DNA of 31,716 nt from JBFMFE01 sp040752295 (lineage in GTDB: Bacteria > UBP15 > UBA6099 > JBFMBQ01): assembly GCA_040752295.1 (NCBI GenBank), contig JBFMFE010000318.1:1-31716 (forward strand), in the 5' to 3' direction. Under the pieces are notes generated by a model. It had not been told where the DNA came from. It saw only the letters and a list, made by a program, of their open reading frames with translations, and ran no database searches. Position numbers and translations under genes: made by a program. Positions within the stretch are counted from its first letter, which is position 1; every line of letters begins with the position of its first letter. Positions 16,677 to 24,348 of this stretch are shown here, piece after piece.

Positions 16677-17990
16677 TCAGAACGGCAGGTATTCCGCCTG
16701 GAGTCGGACCATTTCGTCGAAGAGCTTCCTGCATGAGGTTTCGTCGGGGGGCGAGAGTGGGTCGAGCCTGAGCGCCTCGAACGCGGGGGCGGGGTCGCCG
16801 CTGAGCGCCGCGTCCACCACGAGGTCCTGTATCCGTATCTGAAGTCTCATCAATTCCGCCAGAGGCTCGTGCACGGGGGGGACGGTTTCGGGTTCGAGGT
16901 CGTCCCTGCCCGTGAACGCGGGCACTTCCACTATCGCGCCGTCGGGGAGGTTCGGAACGTAACCCCTGTTCGGGACGTTCACGCCGTCGAGACGGACGCG
17001 TTTCTCCGTGGCAAGCCCCTCGATGAGCGGGAACGCCTGTTCGTGCGATCTGGGCAGCCTGTGCACCGGCAGCGGAATCAACCCGCGCCCGTAGGCTTTC
17101 ACCAGGACGTCGCGCGCCCGCCATTCGAGGTCGAAGAGCTTGTAGTATTTCGGGTGGCGTCCCACAACCTCCTTTGCGAAGCCCACGTATTCTCCGATGT
17201 GGCTGTCGGACGAAACCGGAAGCAGTCCGTACTTTTTGAACATGTGCCTGACGAGGGGCTGGTAGAGGAAGGGAAACGTCCGCGCGTGCCGCCGCAGGAG
17301 CGGGTAGAGGTCCTCGCCCGTGTCCCTGCGTTCGATGCGGTGGAAGAACGAGAAGTGATTTATGCCCGCCGCCTCGGCGCTTATCTTTCCGGGAGGGATA
17401 AGCAGGTGCGCCGCGGTACGGAGCAACCCGCCCGTGAACTCGTGGCACAACCCCGCGTGTTTGAGCCTCGTCGCGCGGCTGATCGCGAGCGTTACGCGGC
17501 TGAGGGGATTGGTGAGGTTTATCAGGTACGCGTCCGGGCAGAGTTTTTCCATTTCCCCTGCGATGGACAGGCAGAGCCTGATGCTTCTGAGCGAGTGGAA
17601 CAGCCCGCCTGGGCCGCCGTTTTCGCCCATTATCTGCGTGCTGCCGTGCTTCAGGGGCGCCTCGTAGTCCTGCTTCCAGCATTTGAACCTGTCGGACTCC
17701 ACGCTCAGGATGACGAAGTCGGCGCCGTCGAGCGCGCTCTTCGAGTCGGTCGTTTTCTCGATGCGTACGGGTTCACCCGCCGCCCGGTTCAGTCTCGCCG
17801 CCGCCGCGAACGCCTCATCGAGCCTTTTTTCCGCGACGTCCATCAGCACCACGCGCCCGCCCCTGATGCCCGGCGTGTGTATCGCGTCGTGCGCCATAAC
17901 CGGACCGAACGACATTCCAGCCGCGCCCACGAGCACGACCTTTACCCCACCGCCGCGTCCGTCTGTGTCTTCCGTCCCGCGCTTTGCCAT
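16677..17990 (-). CDS. Glycoside hydrolase family 4 (alpha-galactosidase/glucosidase/glucuronidase type)
   Basis: A 437-aa NAD- and metal-dependent glycosidase. The Rossmann motif is VKVVLVGAAGMSFGP (16-30). GENGGPGG (122-129), NLTNP (158-162), the metal ligand Cys182 in CHEF and His212 in GINHF are all in place, so it should be active. GH4 enzymes open the glycosidic bond by oxidation at C3 and elimination, and need Mn2+ and NAD+. CHEF in place of CHS argues against simple phospho-glucosidases but does not settle the sugar. AAGGTGACAC precedes the ATG. A promoter with a palindromic spacer (18112-18135) lies about 120 bp upstream. The MFS gene upstream on the same strand could import its substrate. 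Confidence 0.9.
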   Translation of the reverse strand: MAKRGTEDTDGRGGGVKVVLVGAAGMSFGPVMAHDAIHTPGIRGGRVVLMDVAEKRLDEAFAAAARLNRAAGEPVRIEKTTDSKSALDGADFVILSVESDRFKCWKQDYEAPLKHGSTQIMGENGGPGGLFHSLRSIRLCLSIAGEMEKLCPDAYLINLTNPLSRVTLAISRATRLKHAGLCHEFTGGLLRTAAHLLIPPGKISAEAAGINHFSFFHRIERRDTGEDLYPLLRRHARTFPFLYQPLVRHMFKKYGLLPVSSDSHIGEYVGFAKEVVGRHPKYYKLFDLEWRARDVLVKAYGRGLIPLPVHRLPRSHEQAFPLIEGLATEKRVRLDGVNVPNRGYVPNLPDGAIVEVPAFTGRDDLEPETVPPVHEPLAELMRLQIRIQDLVVDAALSGDPAPAFEALRLDPLSPPDETSCRKLFDEMVRLQAEYLPF

Positions 17991-18111
17991 GTGTCACCTT
18001 CCATCCCGGCGCGCCTTTACGCCGTACCATCCCGAAGCGCGAGCCGTCCCGTTTTCCGGGGGTGGTGCGGCAGCCGGCACAACGGTTCGCGCGCCCTCCG
18101 GCTGAGAGCCG

Positions 18112-18135
18112 ATTATACGCCGGGGCGCGCCCCGG
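18112..18135 (-). promoter_or_regulatory. TATAAT with an adjoining perfect 16-bp palindrome, upstream of the GH4 gene
   Basis: On the minus strand, TATAAT (18117-18112) is preceded within its spacer by CCGGGGCGCGCCCCGG (18135-18120), perfectly self-complementary. The -35 hexamer is poor, as expected of an activated or repressed promoter. The predicted leader of about 115 bases starts with a small hairpin, CGGCT/AGCCG (18111-18099). Confidence 0.45.
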
Positions 18136-18190
18136 TTGCGGCGTCCGGCGAAAAATACTTTTTAAATATCAGGATGGAAATGAGGCGCGA

Positions 18191-19429
18191 TCAGTTCCGA
18201 CGTCCGAGTTTCCCTTGAATCGCGATAAGGACGGCGGCGAGCGCCATGACCGGGGCGCAGGCGCCCAGCCCCGCGCGCAGGGAGGCGCGTTCCGCGACCA
18301 GCGCCGCTCCCGCGGGAATGAGCGTCCCTCCCAGTCCCCCCATGGCGAACAGACCCCCGACGGCGGCGCCGGGAGCGTCCGGCGAGTCTTCCGCGCCGAG
18401 CGCCACGACGATGGGAAACTGCGACGAAAAGAACAGCCCCACGACGAAGGCCATCGCGAGCGCGACCCCCGCGCCGGGCGCGAGCGCGAGACACACGATC
18501 GCCGCCGCCGCCCCGACCACGAGCGCCGTCATCAGCCGCCGGAGACCGATCCTTTCGACGATAAGGCTGCCCGCGACCCGCCCCGCGAAAAGCCCCAGCC
18601 AGAACAGGCTCACGCCGCCGGACGCCGCCACAACCGCGGCGTCCATTCCCTTTCGCAGGTATGTGTAAATCCATCCGTTCATGCACATCTCGCAGCCCAT
18701 GGAGATGAGGAGGACGGCGCAGAGAAGAAGGTATCGCGGCTCCAGCAAGACGCGCCTGATCGCGGCGGAGTCCACCCTTCCCGCGCCCCCGGCGGGTGGA
18801 AACGGGACGGCGGCGAAGACCGCAAGCCCCGCCAGAGGAAGCGCCGCCGCGAGGAGGTAGGCTGCCCGGAATCCTTCGGTGCCGATCAGCAGCGCGCCGG
18901 CGAAGTGAGGTCCCAGGACGGCGCCGATGCTGAACGCGGCGTGGAGCACGCCCAGATGCCTCGCCGGCGCCGAGGGATTCACCCTCGCCACGAGGGCGTT
19001 GTTTCCGACGTCAATACACCCAAGCCCGACGCCCATGGCGAGAAATCCCGCGAGGACCGTCGTCCATCCCGCCGCGGTCCCCACGGCGGCAAGCCCCGCC
19101 GCAAGAACCGCGGTTCCGAGCGTCAACACGCGTTTTTCGCCCGCCGCGTCCACGAAGACACCCCCTAAAAGAACCGACGCCATGTTGCCCCCGAACATGC
19201 AGGTGAACACAAGCCCCTGGACGGCAATGGAGGCGTCGAACGCGGCGCCCATCGTCGGAAGCGACGGTCCGATGATCGTGTACACGATGCCCGTCACGAA
19301 ATACGAGTACAGCGCCGCGGCGGTGAGGCGGCGTCGGGATGCCGCCTCGGACGCGCCGCGCCCGGCGGTCCCGGCGCCGGCTATTCGTGTGATCGGACTC
19401 GCGCGTTTTCCGGACATGGCGGCGGACAT
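18191..19429 (-). CDS. Major facilitator superfamily transporter
   Basis: A 412-aa membrane protein with about 12 hydrophobic segments, preceded by a basic 35-residue N-terminus. The first membrane helix begins near LYSYFVTGIVYTIIGPSLP. The sequence resembles sugar or drug MFS carriers (FucP-like/NarK-like) but has no decisive signature, so the substrate is open. The next gene on the strand is the GH4 glycosidase, suggesting a sugar. The ATG at 19429 lacks a visible Shine-Dalgarno sequence; the ATG at 19417 is an alternative. No terminator hairpin follows it. Confidence 0.85.
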   Translation of the reverse strand: MSAAMSGKRASPITRIAGAGTAGRGASEAASRRRLTAAALYSYFVTGIVYTIIGPSLPTMGAAFDASIAVQGLVFTCMFGGNMASVLLGGVFVDAAGEKRVLTLGTAVLAAGLAAVGTAAGWTTVLAGFLAMGVGLGCIDVGNNALVARVNPSAPARHLGVLHAAFSIGAVLGPHFAGALLIGTEGFRAAYLLAAALPLAGLAVFAAVPFPPAGGAGRVDSAAIRRVLLEPRYLLLCAVLLISMGCEMCMNGWIYTYLRKGMDAAVVAASGGVSLFWLGLFAGRVAGSLIVERIGLRRLMTALVVGAAAAIVCLALAPGAGVALAMAFVVGLFFSSQFPIVVALGAEDSPDAPGAAVGGLFAMGGLGGTLIPAGAALVAERASLRAGLGACAPVMALAAVLIAIQGKLGRRN

Positions 19430-19534
19430 CTATTTTAGACCGGAACGCTCGTTCGTGGAAACCGCGGGCGGCGGGGCGGGACGCCGCCGCCGGAAAGCAA
19501 TTCCCCGGACGCCGCCACTCGCATCCTTTCAACC

Positions 19535-19563
19535 TTGACATGAGAGAGGAAATAGCTTAAATT
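19535..19563 (+). promoter_or_regulatory. Promoter of the tRNA operon
   Basis: A consensus TTGACA (19535-19540), a 17-bp spacer and TAAATT (19558-19563). Transcription would start near 19570 in a G+C-rich discriminator-like region, about 100 bp before tRNA-Lys. It faces away from the MFS gene. Confidence 0.65.
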
Positions 19564-19672
19564 AGAATCGCGCCTGAAGGGCGCCGCTGTCGCGTCTTGG
19601 AAAGAAAAGAGCGCCGGGAGCGGGGAGGAGTCCGGTGCGTGCAGGACGTATGAAAGCGGGACATGCGACAAG

Positions 19673-19745
19673 GAGCCGTTAGCTCAGAAGGTAGAGCACC
19701 GGACTTTTAATCCGGGTGCCCCGGGTTCGAGTCCCGGACGGCTCA
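19673..19745 (+). tRNA. tRNA-Lys (anticodon TTT)
   Basis: A complete cloverleaf: acceptor GAGCCGT with ACGGCTC, anticodon stem CCGGA/TCCGG with loop CTTTTAA, T-arm CCGGG-TTCGAGT-CCCGG, discriminator A. The 3' CCA is not encoded. Confidence 0.97.
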
Positions 19746-19752
19746 CAGGGGC

Positions 19753-19824
19753 GCCCCCATCGTCTAGTGGTCAGGACACAGCTCTTTCAAGGCTGCGGCA
19801 GGGGTTCGAGTCCCCTTGGGGGCA
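19753..19824 (+). tRNA. tRNA-Glu (anticodon TTC)
   Basis: Acceptor GCCCCCA with TGGGGGC, anticodon stem CAGCT/GGCTG with loop CTTTCAA, T-arm GGGG-TTCGAGT-CCCC, discriminator A. The 3' CCA is not encoded. Confidence 0.96.
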
Positions 19825-19831
19825 TGAGGCA

Positions 19832-19903
19832 GGGCGGGTAGCTCAGCGGGAGAGCGCTTGCTTCACACGCAAGAGGTCGTGGGTTCGAAACCCACTCCGC
19901 CCA
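19832..19903 (+). tRNA. tRNA-Val (anticodon CAC)
   Basis: Acceptor GGGCGGG with TCCGCCC (one G-T pair), anticodon stem CTTGC/GCAAG with loop TTCACAC, T-arm GTGGG-TTCGAAA-CCCAC, discriminator A. The 3' CCA is not encoded. CAC is the less usual Val anticodon, suited to GTG codons of a G+C-rich genome. Confidence 0.96.
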
Positions 19904-19909
19904 ATTGAA

Positions 19910-19982
19910 GGGGCCGTAGTGTAGCGGTCAACATGCCGGCCTGTCAAGCCGGAGATCGCGGGTTCAAATCCCGTCGGTCCCG
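19910..19982 (+). tRNA. tRNA-Asp (anticodon GTC)
   Basis: Acceptor GGGGCCG with CGGTCCC (one G-T pair), anticodon stem CCGGC/GCCGG with loop CTGTCAA, T-arm GCGGG-TTCAAAT-CCCGT, discriminator G as expected for Asp. The 3' CCA is not encoded. Confidence 0.96.
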
Positions 19983-20019
19983 TCCTCATTTAATCCACAT
20001 TGGTGGTGTACTGCCACGA

Positions 20020-20050
20020 CCGCCCTGACCAGATGGGGCGGATTTTTTTT
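20020..20050 (+). terminator. Rho-independent terminator of the tRNA operon
   Basis: CCGCCC (20020-20025) pairs with GGGCGG (20036-20041) around a 10-base loop, followed by A and eight T residues. It lies 38 bp past tRNA-Asp. Confidence 0.85.
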
Positions 20051-20094
20051 GTAACGAGGAGGACATAGAGGCGGCGGCGCGGATACGTCGGGCG

Positions 20095-20123
20095 TTGCCG
20101 CGAAGCGTCGGCGGTGTTAGTAT
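20095..20123 (+). promoter_or_regulatory. Candidate promoter of rmuC
   Basis: TTGCCG (20095-20100), a 17-bp spacer and TAGTAT (20118-20123), placed after the tRNA terminator and 45 bp before the rmuC start codon. Confidence 0.45.
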
Positions 20124-20168
20124 TCCCTTGATGTCAGTGTTCTTAATTAGAGGGGAGCGAGGCGCCGG

Positions 20169-21467
20169 GTGACGCCGGAAGAAGAGGTTATTGTCCTGCT
20201 TGCGCTGTTGCTGGCGGTCGCCGCGGCGGCGGTCGTGGTTCTGATGCGGCGCGGCGGCGGGGGTGGAAGTTCGCGGCTTGACGAGCGCTTCAACGCCGTC
20301 GAGAGGGGACTCGAAAGGATGGAGCGCGCGGTGAAGGAGGAGATGAGCAGGGGCAGGGACGAAGCCGGCGCGAACGCGATGCAAGGAAGGGAAGAATTGA
20401 GCAGGACGCTGAACGCGTTCGGCGAGACCGTCTCGAACGCGGTGAGCAGGCTCACACAGCTCAGCGAGCAGAAGCTGGAGCATGTGAGGGAGGCGGTGGA
20501 GAAAAGGCTGGAGAACATACGCGAGGAGAACAGCCGGAAACTGGAACAGATGAGGGAGACGGTTGACGGCAGGCTGCACGACACACTCGAGAAGCGGCTG
20601 GGGGAGACGTTCACGCTCATGAGCGAGAGACTGGAGAGGGTGCACGAAGGACTGGGGGAGATGCGGTCGCTCGCATCCGGAGTGGGGGATTTGAAGAGGG
20701 TTCTGACGAACGTGAAGGCGAGGGGGGTGTGGGGCGAAGTTCAGCTCGAGGCGCTGCTGGAGGAGATACTGACGCCGGAACAGTTCGCAAGGAACGTGGC
20801 GACGAAGCGTGGAGGGAGCGAGAGGGTTGAGTTCGCGGTGAGGATGCCCGGGCGCGAGGAGGGGAGCGACGGGGAGGTGTGGCTGCCCATTGACTCCAAG
20901 TTTCCGATGGAATATTACGAGAGACTGGTGGAGGCGCAGGAGAGAGGGGAGACGGGGCTGGTCGAAGATGCGGCGAGGGAACTGGAGGCGAGAATAAAGG
21001 GCGAGGCGAGGAACATAAAGGAAAAATACGTCGAGCCGCCGGGAACCACGGATTTCGCGATCATGTTTCTTCCCACCGAGAGCCTGTACGCCGAGGTGTT
21101 GAGGAGACCCGGGCTGTGCGGAGCGCTTCAGAGGGAGCAAAACGTGATTATAACCGGACCCACCACGCTTGCGGCGCTTCTGAGCAGCCTTCGGGTGGGT
21201 TTCAGGACGATCGCTATCGAGAAGCGTTCGAGCGAGGTATGGAGCCTGCTGGGCGAGATAAAGACCGATTTCGGCAAGTTCGGCGAGTACCTCGACAAGA
21301 CGAAGAAGAAACTGGAAGAAGCGACCAACAGCATCGAGAAAGCGACGCGAAAGAGGCAGAAGATAGAGATGAAGCTGGAGCAAGTGCAGCGGCTTCCCGC
21401 GGGCACGGAACTGGAGCTGTTTTCCGGAGAGGAAGAAGAGCCGCAGCAACCCGCCGGGCAGGGCTGA
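20169..21467 (+). CDS. rmuC: RmuC-family DNA recombination protein
   Basis: A 432-aa protein. Residues about 6-26 form a single membrane segment, followed by basic residues, then a long coiled coil (about 35-165) with many EKRLENIRE-type heptads. The conserved RmuC nuclease-like domain runs from about 180 to 400, with GxWGEVQLEALLEEILTP, LPIDSKFPMEYYERL and TTDFAIMFLPTESLYAEV. RmuC limits DNA inversion at short inverted repeats and is proposed to be a nuclease of the PD-(D/E)xK type. The GTG start follows AGGGGAG by 11 bp. It stands between the tRNA operon and the remA-gmk cluster. Confidence 0.93.
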   Translation: MTPEEEVIVLLALLLAVAAAAVVVLMRRGGGGGSSRLDERFNAVERGLERMERAVKEEMSRGRDEAGANAMQGREELSRTLNAFGETVSNAVSRLTQLSEQKLEHVREAVEKRLENIREENSRKLEQMRETVDGRLHDTLEKRLGETFTLMSERLERVHEGLGEMRSLASGVGDLKRVLTNVKARGVWGEVQLEALLEEILTPEQFARNVATKRGGSERVEFAVRMPGREEGSDGEVWLPIDSKFPMEYYERLVEAQERGETGLVEDAARELEARIKGEARNIKEKYVEPPGTTDFAIMFLPTESLYAEVLRRPGLCGALQREQNVIITGPTTLAALLSSLRVGFRTIAIEKRSSEVWSLLGEIKTDFGKFGEYLDKTKKKLEEATNSIEKATRKRQKIEMKLEQVQRLPAGTELELFSGEEEEPQQPAGQG

Positions 21468-21561
21468 GTGAGGAAGGGAGCGGAGGGGGGGACGTTTGCG
21501 CCCTCGGTTCGGGGGCGATTCGGGGCTGGCGGCGAGAATCAAAGAAAAATTGAAAAAAACG

Positions 21562-21606
21562 TTGATATTCTCTTGAAAACACTATAAAATCACACGAACG
21601 TGCGAT
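21562..21606 (+). promoter_or_regulatory. Candidate promoter and imperfect palindrome before remA
   Basis: TTGATA (21562-21567) and TATAAA (21583-21588) are separated by 15 bp. Immediately downstream, ATCACACG and CGTGCGAT (21589-21606) form an inverted repeat around AA with one mismatch. The palindrome would overlap the transcription start and could be an operator for the remA-gmk-rpoZ-coaBC operon. Confidence 0.45.
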
Positions 21607-21652
21607 TCCGATTGGTCGCAGGGGGATAAATCCCGATGGGAGGGCAGGTCAA

Positions 21653-21919
21653 TTGGAAACGAAACTGATCAACGTGGGATTCGGCAACATCATTTCCGCA
21701 CAGCGTGTGGTGGCGATCGTCTCGCCCGATTCGGCGCCCATCAAACGGCTGGTTCAGGAGGCGAAGACGAAGGGGACGCTTATCGCCTCGACGTGCGGGC
21801 GCAGGACGCGGGCGATCGTTGTGATGGACAGCGGTCACATCGTGCTGTCCGCGCTCCAGCCGGAGACGATCGCGAACAGGTTCTTTGAGAAGGAAGGGCA
21901 GAGTGAGGGACAGGCTTGA
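21653..21919 (+). CDS. remA: RemA/YlzA-family regulator (DUF370)
   Basis: An 88-aa protein that matches RemA over its whole length: INVGFGNIISAQRVVAIVSP, SAPIKRLVQEAK, TCGRRTRAIVVMDSGHIVLSALQPETI. In Bacillus, RemA is a ring-forming DNA-binding activator of extracellular matrix and osmoprotection genes; elsewhere its targets are unknown. It starts with TTG, and GGGAGG lies 8-9 bp upstream. Its stop overlaps the gmk start by 4 bp. remA next to gmk and rpoZ is a well-known conserved arrangement in Firmicutes and several candidate phyla. Confidence 0.93.
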   Translation: METKLINVGFGNIISAQRVVAIVSPDSAPIKRLVQEAKTKGTLIASTCGRRTRAIVVMDSGHIVLSALQPETIANRFFEKEGQSEGQA

Positions 21920-22569
21920 AGCGGCGGGCGCCACGGGGTCGGAACCTCATAATCGTCATCTCAGGTCCCTCGGGCGTCGGTAAATCCACCGTCATCGCAA
22001 GGCTCATTTCAACGAGATTGAAGGGCGCGGCGGAGTTTTCGGTGTCGGTCACGACGCGCGCTTCGAGACCGGGGGAAAGGGAGGGGAGAGACTACCGGTT
22101 TGTTTCGCGCGAAGAATTCGAGAGGATGAAAGAGGCGGGGGATTTCGCGGAGTGGGCGGCGGTGCACGGCGAGTTCTACGGGACCCCGCGCGCGGAGATA
22201 GAGCGCGTTCTCAGGAGCGGGAGGGACCTGATACTGGAGCTGGACGTGCAGGGTGGCGCTTCGATCAGGAAGCTGTACCCGGAGGCGGTGCTGGTTTTTC
22301 TCGCTGTCGGCGCGGGTGAGCTTCGCAGGCGGCTCGAGGGGCGTCCGTCGTCGCTGCCGGAGAAGCTCATGAAGGAGGAGATCGAGACCCGGCTGCGGGT
22401 CGCCGCCGAGGAAATCCGCGCGGCGGCGGGATATACCTACCTGGTGGTTAACGACGATCTGGAAAAATCCGTGGAAATGATACATTCTATAATAAGGGCT
22501 GAAAGGTGCCGCCTGACGGGCGGGGCGGGCATGAAAAATATCGGGGAGGTGTTCGGTTTTGGCAACTGA
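21916..22569 (+). CDS. gmk: Guanylate kinase
   Basis: A 217-aa enzyme that phosphorylates GMP to GDP. The P-loop SGPSGVGKST lies at about 16-25; SVTTRASRPGEREGRDYRFV is the GMP-binding segment; the lid region EWAAVHGEFYGTP and LELDVQGGASIRK follow. Length is slightly above the usual 205 because of a basic tail. The start codon is TTG, overlapping the remA stop (TTGA), and GAGGGA sits 6 bp upstream, so translation is coupled. Its end overlaps the rpoZ start by 11 bp. Confidence 0.96.
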   Translation: MKRRAPRGRNLIIVISGPSGVGKSTVIARLISTRLKGAAEFSVSVTTRASRPGEREGRDYRFVSREEFERMKEAGDFAEWAAVHGEFYGTPRAEIERVLRSGRDLILELDVQGGASIRKLYPEAVLVFLAVGAGELRRRLEGRPSSLPEKLMKEEIETRLRVAAEEIRAAAGYTYLVVNDDLEKSVEMIHSIIRAERCRLTGGAGMKNIGEVFGFGN

Positions 22570-22951
22570 AGATTACACGTACGAAAAACTTTCGAGGGAT
22601 TTCGGCGGTAACAAGTACCTTCTTGTGAACGTGGCGGCTCAGAGGGCGCGCCAGATCAACGACGGGGTGGAGGTGTACGTCAGGGCGAAGTCAAGGCACC
22701 CGCTCGAGGTCGCGTTTCAGGAGATCGCGGAGGACTACATCGTCCACGAGGTGGGGGCGAAGCCGCCGGAGGAAGAGCCGGAGATATTCGACGACGAAAT
22801 CCTCGCCCTCGATGAGATGATGAGTCTCGAATCCGACGTGGACGCCGGTGAGGAAGAGGAGGAGTTCGACATCGAGGAGTTCGAGAGCGACGACGAGGAC
22901 GTGATAGACTCCGAGGAGATAGACGTGGGGATGGGGGAGGAAGAGGGCTGA
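22559..22951 (+). CDS. rpoZ: RNA polymerase omega subunit with acidic C-terminal extension
   Basis: A 130-aa protein. Residues about 8-65 form the omega core, with NKYLLVNVAAQRARQINDG and a second conserved helix HPLEVAFQEI. The remaining half is an extension dominated by Glu and Asp with a few hydrophobics, probably disordered. Omega promotes assembly of beta' into RNA polymerase. Many omegas end soon after the core, so the tail is a clear oddity. The TTG start has GGGGAGG about 9 bp upstream and overlaps gmk by 11 bp. Confidence 0.9.
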   Translation: MATEDYTYEKLSRDFGGNKYLLVNVAAQRARQINDGVEVYVRAKSRHPLEVAFQEIAEDYIVHEVGAKPPEEEPEIFDDEILALDEMMSLESDVDAGEEEEEFDIEEFESDDEDVIDSEEIDVGMGEEEG

Positions 22952-23010
22952 CGCCCGCCCGTGACGGCTCAGCGCGATGACCTCCGCGAAGCCGTGAAAA
23001 GAGCTTCCGC

Positions 23011-24264
23011 ATGGGGAAGAACCTCGTACTCGGAATATCCGGCGGGATAGCGGCGTGCAAGGCGCCGCTTCTGGTCCGTGACCTTCAGCGCCGGGGGGTC
23101 GCCGTCAGAGCCGTCGTCACGGAAAACGCAAAGCAGTTCGTCACTGAAACCTCACTGCGCACGCTCACCGGCAGCGTTGTTTACGACGGGCTTTTCACGT
23201 CGCCGACCGAACACTTCGAGCACATCTCGCTCGCGGACTGGGGCGACGTTCTGCTGGTAGCGCCCGCTACGGCGAACGTGATCGGAAAATTCGCCTCCGG
23301 GGTCGCCGACGACCTCCTTTCCACTCTTTTCGCAGCGTTTCACAAGACGGTTTTAATCGCTCCGGCGATGAACGAGAACATGTACCTGAACCCGGCGGTG
23401 CAGAAGAACCTTGAAACGCTGAAAAAGCGCGGCGTGATCGTGCTCGACCCGCGCCCCGGAATGCTCGCATGCGGCGCGGAGGGCGTGGGGCGGATGATGG
23501 AGCCGGTGGACGTCGCGGAGGAAGCGGCGCGCCTGTTCGACCGCCTGAAGCGGCTCAAGGGGAAGAGGGTGCTCGTCACCGCATCCGCCACGCGGGAGCA
23601 TATAGACCCCGTGAGGTTCATCTCCAACCCGTCGTCGGGGAAGATGGGTTTCGCGCTCGCCGAGGCGTTTCTCCGTCACGGATGCGGCGTGACGCTCGTA
23701 TCGGGACCCACCGCGCTGATTCCGCACTCGGCGATGCGGTTTCATCCCGTGGTGAGCGCCGGTGAGATGTTCGAAGTCGTGAAAAGGCTTGCCCCCCGGA
23801 TGGACGTCATCGTGAAATCGGCGGCGGTGGCGGACTACGCGCCGGCGTCCACGAGCGCGCGGAAGATCAAAAAAACCGCGGGGGAACTGACGCTGAAGCT
23901 GAAGAGGACAGAGGATATACTGGAGCATCTGGGGAGACACAAGAGGAAGGGACAGGTGCTGATCGGATTCGCGGCGGAGACCGAAAAGCACCTCGAGAAC
24001 GCGGCGGCGAAGCTCGGCGCGAAGAACCTGGACATGATCGTCGTCAACGACGTCGGCGCCGCGGGGTCGGGGTTCGGGGCGGACGACAACCGCGCGACGC
24101 TGATCGCCCCCGACCGCGGGGACGAAAGAACTCCCCTGTCCGCGGCGGCGAAGAGGAGGACCATCCGCGGGACGAAGGTGATCGCGGAGGAACTCCCGCT
24201 CATGAGCAAGCGGCTGCTTGCGGCACGGATAGTGGAAGCCGCCGCCGCGATGGTTCCGCGGTGA
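23011..24264 (+). CDS. coaBC: Bifunctional phosphopantothenoylcysteine decarboxylase / phosphopantothenate-cysteine ligase
   Basis: A 417-aa fusion that makes 4'-phosphopantetheine, two steps of coenzyme A synthesis. The N-terminal flavoprotein domain (about 1-185) has GISGGIAACKAP, a catalytic His in FEHISLADW, and APAMNENM near 112-119. The C-terminal ligase domain (about 190-417) has TASATREHIDPVRFISNPSS, KSAAVADYAP and the lysine motif KIKKTAGELTLKLKRT. It lies downstream of rpoZ as in many bacteria. The ribosome-binding site is weak, but the Met matches family N-termini. Confidence 0.96.
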   Translation: MGKNLVLGISGGIAACKAPLLVRDLQRRGVAVRAVVTENAKQFVTETSLRTLTGSVVYDGLFTSPTEHFEHISLADWGDVLLVAPATANVIGKFASGVADDLLSTLFAAFHKTVLIAPAMNENMYLNPAVQKNLETLKKRGVIVLDPRPGMLACGAEGVGRMMEPVDVAEEAARLFDRLKRLKGKRVLVTASATREHIDPVRFISNPSSGKMGFALAEAFLRHGCGVTLVSGPTALIPHSAMRFHPVVSAGEMFEVVKRLAPRMDVIVKSAAVADYAPASTSARKIKKTAGELTLKLKRTEDILEHLGRHKRKGQVLIGFAAETEKHLENAAAKLGAKNLDMIVVNDVGAAGSGFGADDNRATLIAPDRGDERTPLSAAAKRRTIRGTKVIAEELPLMSKRLLAARIVEAAAAMVPR

Positions 24265-24348
24265 TTTCCCCGGAAAAGCGATCAGTGGTAAAATATTAAA
24301 GAAATTTCAGCCGCAGAGTAAAAATAGAAAAGGGGAAGTGAGTGAAAA

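Noticed and set aside
16869..18218. 449-aa plus-strand frame
   Set aside because: Shadow of the GH4 gene; no motif and implausible composition.
17984..19168. 394-aa plus-strand frame
   Set aside because: Extremely Arg/Gly/Pro-rich shadow of the MFS transporter.
19986..21542. 518-aa minus-strand frame
   Set aside because: Leu/Arg/Pro/His-rich shadow of rmuC.
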